Assembly (NCBI GenBank): GCA_965226025.1
Contig: CBDDCD010000001.1
Span: 434,001 to 498,000 of the forward strand
Length of the DNA stretch: 64,000 nucleotides
Direction: 5' to 3'
Origin: Moanibacter sp965226025
GTDB lineage: Bacteria; Verrucomicrobiota; Verrucomicrobiia; Opitutales; UBA2987
Shown here: positions 53,950-62,087 of the stretch, in pieces
How the letters are laid out: each line of letters begins with the position of its first letter
How positions within the stretch are numbered: the first letter of the stretch is position 1
Program-made: the position numbers and the translations under genes
Notes under the pieces: generated by a model
Seen by the model: only the letters and a program-made list of their open reading frames with translations
The model's database searches: none
Told to the model about the DNA's origin: nothing

Positions 53950-54396
53950 TTAGATTACTCCCTCCTCCAGATCATAGACATCGAACCAGGTGTAGACGCG
54001 GCGGTTTTGGGGGATGTTTTCTTGGATGTAGCCTTCGAGGAAGAGTTGATTCTGAAAAGGGAGGTCCGTGATTTGGAATTGACGCATTTTGAGGTTCCAG
54101 ATTTTGACCACGTCCTCTGAGCGATCGGTCTGATCCTGGATCCATTTTCCTACCGCCTCATCGTCGGCTCCAGTAGCGACGAAGTCCTTAAAATCGTCTG
54201 AAGTGATTCCCGCGAAGTTGAAAAATACGTTGTCCAAAGGGCAATCGTAGTGGTACTCCCCGATGGTGCCGGCGAGTTGGGAACGGCACTTATCAAGAGT
54301 GCGAGCAGCGATGACGAAACGACCAAGAGTTAGGTGCGGACTGCTTGGGTATTCTTTCGTTAAATCCTTGGCCAGGGCTTTTACATTTTCGGTCAT
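53950..54396 (-). CDS. DUF5069 protein
   Basis: A 148-residue soluble protein of DUF5069, which I associate mainly with Verrucomicrobiota and relatives. From ATG 54396 it begins ENVKALAKDLTKEYPSSPHL. The family pattern then follows: LGRFVIAARTLDKCRSQLAG, TIGEYHYDCPLDNVFFNFAG, DDFKDFVATGADD. An earlier ATG (54435) is possible but adds a non-conserved leader. Function unknown. The 156-bp gap between it and the oxidoreductase holds GACAAAG/GTCGTCAAC-type repeat text. Confidence 0.75.
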   Translation of the reverse strand: MTENVKALAKDLTKEYPSSPHLTLGRFVIAARTLDKCRSQLAGTIGEYHYDCPLDNVFFNFAGITSDDFKDFVATGADDEAVGKWIQDQTDRSEDVVKIWNLKMRQFQITDLPFQNQLFLEGYIQENIPQNRRVYTWFDVYDLEEGVI

Positions 54397-54611
54397 AGTG
54401 GTGGAGTTATCTTGAGGTGGGTAGCTGATTGTCAAGGTGTTCTACCGAGTTTCGAGTGGGATCTTCTAGTGAAATCCGATTCATGAGCACCAAAAATTCA
54501 AGCCGTTGGGCCGAACAGCGGCGATTCCGGCCTGCGGGGATCGACGCCGTTCGCCTATTCTATCTTTTCGGTTGAATAGTGGGTCTCGGTAGTCAGATAC
54601 TTAGAACAGAT

Positions 54612-55496
54612 ATGAAGGAAACCGTCGTTGAACCGGAGGTAGTTGTAAGAAAGCGATCTCGCGTAGGTGAGGGAGCGATCTGGGATGCTCAAAAGAAGCT
54701 TCTGTATTGGGTAGATATTTTGTCTGGGGAAGTTTGCATATTCGACCCAGGATCGGGAAGTAATCGAATCATTCAGACGTGCCAGGCAGTTGGAACAGTG
54801 GTGCCTAGGGCAAGCGGCGGATTGGTCGTCGCCCTGCACAACGGGATCGCCTCGATCGATCTGGAGAGCGAAAAGGTGACCATGCTGGCGGACACCGAGT
54901 GGAATATCCCCTCCAACCGTTTCAACGACGGAAAATGCGATCCCGCGGGCCGCCTGTGGGCGGGGACGATGGAATTCGGCGGTGCGCCGGGGAAAGGCGC
55001 TCTTTACTGCCTCGATACGGATGGAATCGTGACGAAAAAGGTCAGTCCCGTTTCCATCTCCAACGGTATTGTCTGGAGCGGCGATCAGAAGACCATGTAC
55101 TATATCGATACCCCGCTGGATAAGGTCCGTGCATGGGACTTCGATGTCGGTAGTGGCGAGATCGACAATGAACGCGTGGTGATTGAAAACGAGGGAACGG
55201 GACACTTTGACGGGATGTCGATCGACGAGGAAGACACGCTCTGGATTGCGATGGCCGGTGGTTGGGAAGTGAGGCGAATTGATCCGAGCAGTGGCCGGCA
55301 TCTAGAGAGTCTCCGATTTCCCGTGAGTCTTGTCACATCCTGCGCATTTGGGGGCGAGAATCTGGATGAACTCTATGTAACTTCGATAAGCGAGGGATTC
55401 ACGGAAGACCAGTGGAAGGAGGAACCGCTGGCCGGGTCGCTTTTGCGGGTGAAGTTGGAAACGAGAGGGGTGCCGAGCATCGCTTACGGTGGCTAG
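54612..55496 (+). CDS. SMP-30/gluconolactonase-like protein (cytoplasmic)
   Basis: A 294-residue six-bladed beta-propeller lactonase from ATG 54612; an upstream ATG (54579) is also possible. Signatures: VGEGAIWDAQKKLLYWVDI with the metal Glu, PSNRFNDGKCDPAGRLWAGTM, SISNGIVWSGDQKTMYYIDT with the metal Asn, and HFDGMSIDEEDTLWIAM with the metal Asp. It probably hydrolyses a sugar lactone. No signal peptide is present. Its TAG stop codon (55494-55496) is the start of palindromic element copy D, with the preceding codon ending in C. Confidence 0.88.
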   Translation: MKETVVEPEVVVRKRSRVGEGAIWDAQKKLLYWVDILSGEVCIFDPGSGSNRIIQTCQAVGTVVPRASGGLVVALHNGIASIDLESEKVTMLADTEWNIPSNRFNDGKCDPAGRLWAGTMEFGGAPGKGALYCLDTDGIVTKKVSPVSISNGIVWSGDQKTMYYIDTPLDKVRAWDFDVGSGEIDNERVVIENEGTGHFDGMSIDEEDTLWIAMAGGWEVRRIDPSSGRHLESLRFPVSLVTSCAFGGENLDELYVTSISEGFTEDQWKEEPLAGSLLRVKLETRGVPSIAYGG

Positions 55497-55837
55497 GAGT
55501 CTGTCGGACTTTGACGTTCGATTGCTTCGCAAGTGACCAGGTTCGTCCGACAGACTCCTAGCAATAAGAAAATGAAACTGAGATTTGTGGAGAATGGCAC
55601 TCCTAACTCCTCCGGTGGACGGTGCTGTGCCAATCTGTCACGGATGTATGAAGAGCCTCAGTCTTGCAGCGTCAGATTTTCAGAATGCCACGCGAAGCAG
55701 TGACAATCCGTCTCAAATCTCAGTTTCATTTTCTTGAAAGGAATCTGTCAGTATGAAGTTGGTCGCAATCTACAACCGTCAACCTACGATCCGAAGTTCA
55801 GGTCTGTTGCGAAGTGCAAAGTCCGACAGATTCCTAG
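55493..55837. repeat. CTAG-bounded palindromic element, copy D
   Basis: Full-length copy: CTAGGAGTCTGTCGG at 55493, middle GAAACTGAGATTTG/CAAATCTCAGTTTC arms, end CCGACAGATTCCTAG at 55837. It lies directly after the SMP-30 stop and 12 bp before the next gene, which makes it the intergenic spacer of two same-direction lactonase genes. Confidence 0.9.
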
Positions 55838-55849
55838 ACTTGGAAAGAA

Positions 55850-56908
55850 ATGAAGATTAATTGGCAACCTGAGCGGCGCTGCTGGGTCGTCTGGATGTGC
55901 ATGCTGTCTTTTGGATTGACAACAGAGATGGTTCACCTCCGGGGCGATGAAGGTATCGTGCCGAAGAACGCGAAGCTGGAAAAGATCTTCGGAGAGGGTT
56001 GCGTTCTAACCGAGGGGGTGGCGGTAGCGCCGGACGGCATGGTCTACTTTAGCGATATTACTTTCTCAAATTCCTGCCGGGAAGAGAATGGCGCCATTGA
56101 AGCGGGACACATCTGGAAATTCAATCCGCGGACCAGGGATGTTTCAATCTTCCGCTCCCCGAGTGGAATGACGAACGGAATCAAGTTCGACGCTCGAGGA
56201 GACATGATCGCCGCGGAAGGGGCCGACTTTGGAGGGCGGCGCCTGGTCCGCACCGATATGGAGACGGGAAAGAGCTACATCATTGCCGGAATGTACGAGG
56301 GAAAGCCTTTCAACGCACCTAATGACATCGCCATCGACAAGAAGGGAAGGATCTTCTTCAGCGATCCCCGGTACCTGGGACACGAACCGGTTCAGCAGTC
56401 GGTATTCGGAGTCTATCGAGTCGATCCTGATGGTTCTGTTCATCGCGTTGTTACGGATGCAGGAAAGCCGAACGGGGTGGCAATTTCGCCCGATCAAAAG
56501 ACTCTCTATGTGGTGTGCAACGACAATGGGACGACCAATTTTCAGCGCGACTCTGCGGATACCTCTCTGCGAAAGGGGAGGATGGCGCTTCTGGCCTATG
56601 ACCTCGACGGAGACGGAAGGGCGAAGTTTCGCCGCGTCCTGGTCGACTACTATCCACAGGATGGACCCGATGGGCTAACGGTAGATACGGACGGCAATAT
56701 CTACGTCGCGGTGCGGGATCTTGCCAGGCCTGGGATCGGGATCTATTCTCCCGAAGGTGAGGAATTGGGCTACATCAGTACAGAGGTCCCAACCAACGTC
56801 GGATTCGGTCGAGGAAGAGACAGTAACTTGCTCTACATCACGGCGGGGAGGAGCGTATATCGAATACGTTTGAATGCGGAGGGGTACCATTTGCCGCCGG
56901 TGGAGTGA
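55850..56908 (+). CDS. SMP-30/gluconolactonase-like protein (exported)
   Basis: A 352-residue propeller of the same superfamily as the gene upstream, with an N-terminal hydrophobic stretch (VVWMCMLSFGLTTEM) that could be a signal. Motifs: GVAVAPDGMVYFSD, SGMTNGIKFDARGDMIAAEG, NAPNDIAIDKKGRIFFSDPRY, GKPNGVAISPDQKTLYVVCN and DGPDGLTVDTDGNIYVAV. The metal Glu/Asn/Asp set is recognisable. It is probably periplasmic and acts on lactones or polysaccharide-derived sugars. Whether it shares a promoter with the upstream gene across the repeat is unclear. Confidence 0.85.
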   Translation: MKINWQPERRCWVVWMCMLSFGLTTEMVHLRGDEGIVPKNAKLEKIFGEGCVLTEGVAVAPDGMVYFSDITFSNSCREENGAIEAGHIWKFNPRTRDVSIFRSPSGMTNGIKFDARGDMIAAEGADFGGRRLVRTDMETGKSYIIAGMYEGKPFNAPNDIAIDKKGRIFFSDPRYLGHEPVQQSVFGVYRVDPDGSVHRVVTDAGKPNGVAISPDQKTLYVVCNDNGTTNFQRDSADTSLRKGRMALLAYDLDGDGRAKFRRVLVDYYPQDGPDGLTVDTDGNIYVAVRDLARPGIGIYSPEGEELGYISTEVPTNVGFGRGRDSNLLYITAGRSVYRIRLNAEGYHLPPVE

Positions 56909-56928
56909 GGTTGGGGGGGAGTTTACCA

Positions 56929-57120
56929 CGATCGATCATCGCAATCGTAGGCGCAATCGCCGTATGGCGGTAGAGATTGCGGATTTCGATTGGCGATGCT
57001 CGATATCAATCCACCAACAATCGATCATCGTAATCGTAAGCGCAATCGACGACCGAAGTATCGGGGATCGATTGTGCTTCGGATTGCGGGATTCGATTGA
57101 TGGCGAGTGCCAATCCAAAC
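56929..57120. repeat. Palindromic repeat field upstream of four-helix-bundle gene 2
   Basis: Inverted words ATCGTAAGCGCAATCGA, GATTGCGGATTTCGATT and ATCGATCATCGCAATCGTA occur in both orientations. The same family lies at 7540-7870, 57950-58080 and 61620-61660. No gene is supported. Confidence 0.8.
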
Positions 57121-57172
57121 TTAATATGTCTCTATTGCATGAGTGTCGAGATAGGGTTCATCTTGTGTAGCA

Positions 57173-57934
57173 GTGACAGACTATTCCAAGGAGTTCGGCC
57201 ACGAGAAGCTAAGAGTCTATCGGGAAGCTGTCTCGTTCATCGCATTTGCAGAGAATCTCATCACCAACGCTGATCGTAAGGCTGCGGTCATCGATCAGCT
57301 TAGCCGTGCCGCGGAGAGTATTGTTTATAATATCGCAGATGGGAATAGCCGATGGTCGGAACAGGATCGCACAAAGTACTTTGACTATTCATATGGCTCA
57401 GCCCTCGAATCGGCCGCATGCCTGGACATTTCTTTGATAAAAGGATTCACGATCAGTGAGGAAGTAGAATCTGGCAAAGACATACTGGTGGGGATCGTCA
57501 AAATGCTCTTTGGCCTACGAAAGTCCTACGGCTCGGAGCTGCAAGAGGATTCGGAGGAGTACGGATCGGGCTCGAACGCGACGAGCATCAATAGAGTCTT
57601 CTTCAATCACGAGCGACTCGATGTGTACAAACTGGGCTTGGAATTCATCAGGTGGGTCCACGAGTGCGCGCAGAATGATATTTCTGATCCTCGCTGCACC
57701 TCGCGAATGGATGCTTATTCAACCACTATTGTTCTGAATATTGCGGAGTCCAACGGACGATTTGCCGTGCTTGACCAGAATCGATTTCTCGAAACCAGCT
57801 ACCGTGCGGCCCTCAAAGCTGCTGCAACGCTGGATGTCGCCGCCTCACGAAGGAAGGGCCTACGTGAGGTGCTCGATGTGGGGGAAAGAATATTGAGGAG
57901 AATCGGCGCGATGATTATGGCCATGAGAGGATGA
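57173..57934 (+). CDS. Duplicated four-helix-bundle protein 2 (S23/IVP family)
   Basis: A 253-residue paralogue of the protein at 48452 with the same two-domain plan, from a GTG start. Domain 1: FGHEKLRVYREAVSFIAFAEN and RAAESIVYNIADGNSRWSEQDR; domain 2: FNHERLDVYKLGLEFIRWVHE and TTIVLNIAESNGRFAVLDQNR. Both copies are embedded in palindromic repeat fields, but of different repeat families. No reverse transcriptase or variable region is seen nearby. Function unknown; the fold is used by Avd and by IVP proteins. Confidence 0.85.
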   Translation: MTDYSKEFGHEKLRVYREAVSFIAFAENLITNADRKAAVIDQLSRAAESIVYNIADGNSRWSEQDRTKYFDYSYGSALESAACLDISLIKGFTISEEVESGKDILVGIVKMLFGLRKSYGSELQEDSEEYGSGSNATSINRVFFNHERLDVYKLGLEFIRWVHECAQNDISDPRCTSRMDAYSTTIVLNIAESNGRFAVLDQNRFLETSYRAALKAAATLDVAASRRKGLREVLDVGERILRRIGAMIMAMRG

Positions 57935-57949
57935 TAGACTCCGTTCGGC

Positions 57950-58080
57950 GGCCCTCTAATCGATCCTCGCAATCGTAAACGTAATCGACGATCCAGGTTC
58001 GATTGCATTTACGATTGCGGATTTCGAGTGGTCCGGTTCGATATTCATCTCCCAATCGATCCTCGCAATCCTAGCCCTAC
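57950..58080. repeat. Palindromic repeat field downstream of four-helix-bundle gene 2
   Basis: Two CAATCGATCCTCGCAATC blocks (about 57957 and 58053), TAAACGTAATCGACGAT and its complement CATTTACGATTGCGG, with GCGGATTTCGAGTGG between them. Closely related text recurs at 61640. Confidence 0.75.
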
Positions 58081-58227
58081 TTGACCAACTCAACTGCCGA
58101 AACGGTTTTTTTCGGGGGTAGTAGGGCTCAGGAGGCGCATCAACAGTAGAGGTGGGTTGGCAAAACCGCCTGTAGTGTAGAGCCCGTCCCAGTGGTGGAA
58201 ACAATTGATTTTTAATGAGTTATGGGC

Positions 58228-58268
58228 AAAAAAAAGGCCGGATAGAGCTGCAAAAAGCTCGATCCGGC
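58228..58268 (-). terminator. Intrinsic terminator on the minus strand at an IS left end
   Basis: A 13-bp stem (GCCGGATAGAGCT / AGCTCGATCCGGC, one mismatch) with a 6-nt loop. Read leftward it is followed by eight T residues (the A8 at 58228-58235), a classical rho-independent terminator. No minus-strand gene ends here, so it would block outside or antisense transcription at the edge of the transposase gene. Confidence 0.6.
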
Positions 58269-58319
58269 GAAAAAGGGCGCTTATGCTTGCGTTAGTCAAA
58301 TACAAAGCACGCCCTTCTC

Positions 58320-59798
58320 ATGAAAAATATTGCCGTACAAAGCTTCCTGCGTCCAGCCCTAACTCCAGTCATTCGATGCAAAGACTACACCGTGTTTCTG
58401 GAAACAATGGAGCGGATTGACCGGGTTTTGATCGACTCCTCGCTGGAAAGGGAGGCGATCGTAAAAGCCTTGGAAGGATGGGATGAAGCGGGAGGGAAGG
58501 ATCGGGAGCGACGCGCTCTAAGAGCGATAAAAGCGCTGCGGGTGGAGGTGGTGCGTCATTTACTCGGAGGGATATCCTTTCGTTGTCTGTCGCAGGAGTT
58601 GGGACGCAGTGAGCTTCTGGCTAATTTTTGCCGGGTGCGTGAGGTAGACGGGATCCGGAAAATATCGAAGAGCAGTCTGGAACGGGATTCGAAATTCTTC
58701 GACGAAGCGTATCTGAGACAGCTGCATGCAAGGATGACCGAGGTGGTGGGCAATGCTGAACATTGTGGTGAGGCAGGATTAGAGAAGCCGATCGATACGA
58801 GGGAATGCCTGATCGACGCCACTTGCCTGGAAGCGAACATCCACTGGCCCGTGGACTGGGTCTTGCTCAAGGATGTGGGAGCAACGCTGCTCAAGGCGAT
58901 CAGTCTGATCCGGCAGGCGGGAATGAAACAGCGCATGCCCCAGGGAGCAAAGGGATTGGCTCGGGAGATGAACAAACGGTGCCTGGAGATGACGCATGCG
59001 CGTCGGCGCCGGGAGGCGGGCAAAGCGCGTAAAGGGATCCTGCGGCGGATGAAGCTATTGCTCAAGAAGATTGAGGGCCATGCCCTTCGCCACCGTGACT
59101 TATTGGAAGCTATGTGGATGCAAAGCGATTACACCGAGAAGAAGGCGAGCCGAATCATCGAGCGAATGGATGGTATGTTAGAGCAGATACCGCAGGTCAT
59201 GAAACAGGCGCACGAACGGATCATAGGGGGGCGGCAGGTGAAGAATGAGGAGAAGATCCTGAGCGCCTACGAACCTGAGATTGACGTCATCGTGCGAGGC
59301 AAGGCAGATCGGGAGGTGGAGTTTGGCAACACCCTTTATTTATGCGAGAGCGCAGAGGGATATCTGTTGGACTGGAAACTGTATGGGGGGCAGGCCCCGA
59401 GCGAATTGAAGCAGCTTTGGGAAAGTCTGGAGAGGCAAAAGGGCTTCGCTTTAGAGGAGAAGATCGAAGCGATCAGTGGGGATCGGGGCTATGCCTCGAA
59501 GGCGGCCAGCAAGCGGCTCCAGGCAGAGGGGATTTTTGACGCCCTTACGCCCCGCAATCCACAAGAGCTCAAGGAGCGGATGGAGGAGCCGCGCTTTGTC
59601 CGGTTGCAGCGACGACGAGGGAGCACCGAAGGCCGGATCGGAGTGCTCAAGAACCGATGGCACGGGGGCAAGATACGCAGCAAAGGCTTTGACAACCGTA
59701 ACCTTAGCGTGGCCTGGTCGGTTCTGTCCCACAATCTATGGAAAATCGCGCAGAGACTTGCGCAAGAACATGAGAAAGAGGCAACGCAGGCGGCATAG
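58320..59798 (+). CDS. DDE_Tnp_1-type transposase (IS5/IS1182-like)
   Basis: A 492-residue transposase. The DDE triad is visible as the Asp of LIDATCLEANIHWP, the Asp of AISGDRGYASKAA and the Glu of STEGRIGVLKNRWHGG. The long helical insert between Asp 1 and 2 (REMNKRCLEMTHARRRREAG, KRHR-rich) is typical of large IS5/ISNCY-like elements. The frame is intact and full length. No clear pair of terminal inverted repeats was found around it, though CCTGTAGTGTAGA occurs at both 58169 and 61535 in direct orientation. Confidence 0.85.
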   Translation: MKNIAVQSFLRPALTPVIRCKDYTVFLETMERIDRVLIDSSLEREAIVKALEGWDEAGGKDRERRALRAIKALRVEVVRHLLGGISFRCLSQELGRSELLANFCRVREVDGIRKISKSSLERDSKFFDEAYLRQLHARMTEVVGNAEHCGEAGLEKPIDTRECLIDATCLEANIHWPVDWVLLKDVGATLLKAISLIRQAGMKQRMPQGAKGLAREMNKRCLEMTHARRRREAGKARKGILRRMKLLLKKIEGHALRHRDLLEAMWMQSDYTEKKASRIIERMDGMLEQIPQVMKQAHERIIGGRQVKNEEKILSAYEPEIDVIVRGKADREVEFGNTLYLCESAEGYLLDWKLYGGQAPSELKQLWESLERQKGFALEEKIEAISGDRGYASKAASKRLQAEGIFDALTPRNPQELKERMEEPRFVRLQRRRGSTEGRIGVLKNRWHGGKIRSKGFDNRNLSVAWSVLSHNLWKIAQRLAQEHEKEATQAA

Positions 59799-59943
59799 GG
59801 ATCCAAGAATCGAGTCAGAGGCGCTTCCTTGGGAGAACTATCGACTCAAAGCGAGAGGAAGGGTGCTGGAAAGGTGCATAACGGATAAAAGGTAAGCTAC
59901 CGAGGACGGAAGGCATGTCGTGGTCTACATAACGTGACGAAGA

Positions 59944-61527
59944 TTGATATCGGTATCAGGCTTCCACCCAAATCCTCTCGGATTTGGGACAGCCTCTAGA
60001 ATACGGCTCAAAGATCTCAGGATCGAGAAGCCGCGGCAATGGGGAGGGTGCTGGCTTGGGTGCGTTCTATATGAGCAGTTGGGACTGGGAGAATTCTGGC
60101 GGGAGCGTCTCAGACCCTCCCGTCAGGGTACCCGCTGGGCCCATGTGCTGCAGACCCTGGTGGTTTACCGGCTGATGGCACCGGGAAGCGAGTGGCGGCT
60201 GCATCGGGAATGGTATGAGCGAAGCGCGATGGGCGATCTGATGGGGGAAGACTTTGGGATCGCCGAGAAGAACACGCTCTATCGCTGCCACGATCGATTG
60301 CTCAGGCACAAGAAGGCCCTGTTCAGGCACCTGACCGAGAGGTGGAGCGATCTGTTCAATGCCCGTTACGAGATTTTGCTATACGATCTGACGAGCACCT
60401 ATTTTGAGTGCGATCCGAACCAGGAGCCGGCGGCCTCGAGCCGACTGCGCAAGTTCGGCTACAGCCGCGATAAGCGACCTGACTGCGTGCAAGTGGTGAT
60501 CGCCCTGGTGGTGACTTGTGAGGGCTTGCCGATTGCCTATGAGGTACTTCCGGGTAACACGCAGGATAAAACCACCTTAAAAGATTTTCTTTCTCGGGTG
60601 GAAGAGAACTACGGTAAGGCGAACCGGGTGTGGGTGATGGATCGGGGCATTCCGACCGAGGAAGTCTTGCAACAGATGCGCCAAAGCGAACCCAGGATCC
60701 ACTATCTGGTGGGTACCCCGCGCTCCTGGCTGGGTCGCTTCGAGCAGTCGTTGCTGCAGAAGGATTGGAAGCAGTTGCGTCCCGGTATCGAGGTGAAACT
60801 CCTCAGCGAGGGAGGTGAAACCTACGTTCTGGCTAAAAGCGACGATCGGGTGCGCAAAGAAAAAAACATGCGCCTGCGTCGTTTACGCCGTCTTATCGAG
60901 GCGCTCAAGAAGCTGCGTGAGAGCAAACGGCGCTACCAACGCGATACCATCCTGATCAAACTGGGCGAAGCCAAAAAGGAGGCCGGTCCCCGGATCTTTG
61001 GATTACTCGACATCGAGATCGCCCCCAAGGGCGCCCCCACTGAAAAGCCGCCTTTGAGCTTCCGGTTGAACTTAAAAAAATACCGCCAAGCCTATCGCCG
61101 CGAAGGCCGCTATCTGTTGCGCAGCACCCTCAGTGCCGAGAACCCCGAGCAACTCTGGCGCCTTTACCTGCAGCTCACTGAGATCGAGCAAGTCTTCAAG
61201 GAAATCAAGAACGACCTTTCCATCCGCCCCATCCATCATCAGAGAGATGATCGCATCGAGGCGCACATCTTTATCAGCTTCCTTGCTTACTCTCTGTGGG
61301 TCACCCTGAAACGTCGACTCTACCCGATGGCTCCGGGACTGACCCCAGCCGAGGTGCTCTCCAAAATGGCGGCCATCCAAATGCTCGATGTGAAACTGCC
61401 CACCACCGACGGACGCACCGTTGTGCTTACCCGTTACACCGAGCCCGGTGAGGACCAAAAGCTACTACTGAACCGGTTACACCTCGAACTTCCTCCCCAA
61501 CCACCCCCCCAAATCGAATCCAAATAA
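59944..61527 (+). CDS. IS1634-family transposase, N-terminally shortened
   Basis: A 527-residue transposase of the same family as the one at 11711. The conserved part begins near RIRLKDLRIEKPRQWGGCWL; the usual ~100-residue N-terminus is absent. The DDE core is present: Asp in ILLYDLTSTYFEC, Asp in RVWVMDRGIPT, and the late Glu region in LTEIEQVFKEIKNDLSIRPI. The right IS end (TATCAACGACTTACG) lies near 61555-61570, but no left end is found, so the element seems truncated on the left, probably by the IS next to it. Likely inactive. Confidence 0.8.
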   Translation: MISVSGFHPNPLGFGTASRIRLKDLRIEKPRQWGGCWLGCVLYEQLGLGEFWRERLRPSRQGTRWAHVLQTLVVYRLMAPGSEWRLHREWYERSAMGDLMGEDFGIAEKNTLYRCHDRLLRHKKALFRHLTERWSDLFNARYEILLYDLTSTYFECDPNQEPAASSRLRKFGYSRDKRPDCVQVVIALVVTCEGLPIAYEVLPGNTQDKTTLKDFLSRVEENYGKANRVWVMDRGIPTEEVLQQMRQSEPRIHYLVGTPRSWLGRFEQSLLQKDWKQLRPGIEVKLLSEGGETYVLAKSDDRVRKEKNMRLRRLRRLIEALKKLRESKRRYQRDTILIKLGEAKKEAGPRIFGLLDIEIAPKGAPTEKPPLSFRLNLKKYRQAYRREGRYLLRSTLSAENPEQLWRLYLQLTEIEQVFKEIKNDLSIRPIHHQRDDRIEAHIFISFLAYSLWVTLKRRLYPMAPGLTPAEVLSKMAAIQMLDVKLPTTDGRTVVLTRYTEPGEDQKLLLNRLHLELPPQPPPQIESK

Positions 61528-62087
61528 CCCCTCCTGTAGTGTAGACCTTTGGCCCACTATCAACGACTTACGTCGAAATCAGGCCCCAGTTGAGAAAGAC
61601 GGGCTAGGCGCAATAGACCTTCCCAAATTGTATTTCGATTGCGCTTGAGATTGCGGATTTCGAGTGGTTGTGAAGGTGGAAAGCGGCAATTCTGCAAGGG
61701 GGGCTTTACAAAGGGTGTAAAATATAGGGATGTGGGCGTTTATTTGGTCCAAGTTTCGTAAGGAGTGAAACGATAACCAGCGAATACTTAAACATATACT
61801 TGGGAAATCGGCTCGGCTCTCCTTCGATCAGGAGCCGGCTCGAATCTTAGGAATCTGTCGGAATGAAGTTGGTCGCAAATTACGACCGTCGATCTCCGAT
61901 CCGAAGTTCAGGTCTGTAGCGAATTGCACTTGTCACGGCACAGCGAAGCGGCGACGGAAAGCCCGACAGATTCCTAGCCCGCTCAACCGTCAGCTCGCGG
62001 TCCCGGTAGGAATCAAGCGGACCACATCAGCCTCTCCTAAAGAAGATCGTAGATTCTTCTATAGGAGAACAGCCAGGCGAAACGATT
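61528..62087. other. Intergenic region before the exporter operon
   Basis: It contains the right end of the IS1634-type copy (about 61555-61570), a CGATTGCGCTTGAGATTGCG repeat (about 61640), and a short palindromic element (listed separately). A GGAGCCGG/CCGGCTC hairpin near 61815-61840 precedes it. The promoter of the HlyD gene should lie in the last 100 bp; GGAGA lies 20 bp before its ATG, too far to be a good ribosome binding site. Confidence 0.5.
61848..61977. repeat. Short CTAG-type palindromic element
   Basis: Starts TTAGGAATCTGTCGG and ends CCGACAGATTCCTAG, equal to hairpin 3 of the full element, with a CACGGCACAGCGAAGCGGCG insert. It is followed after about 110 bp by the exporter genes. 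Confidence 0.75.

Noticed and set aside
48452..57934. Diversity-generating retroelement
   Set aside because: Avd-like fold is present, but there is no reverse transcriptase, no template/variable repeat pair and no adenine-biased variation visible.
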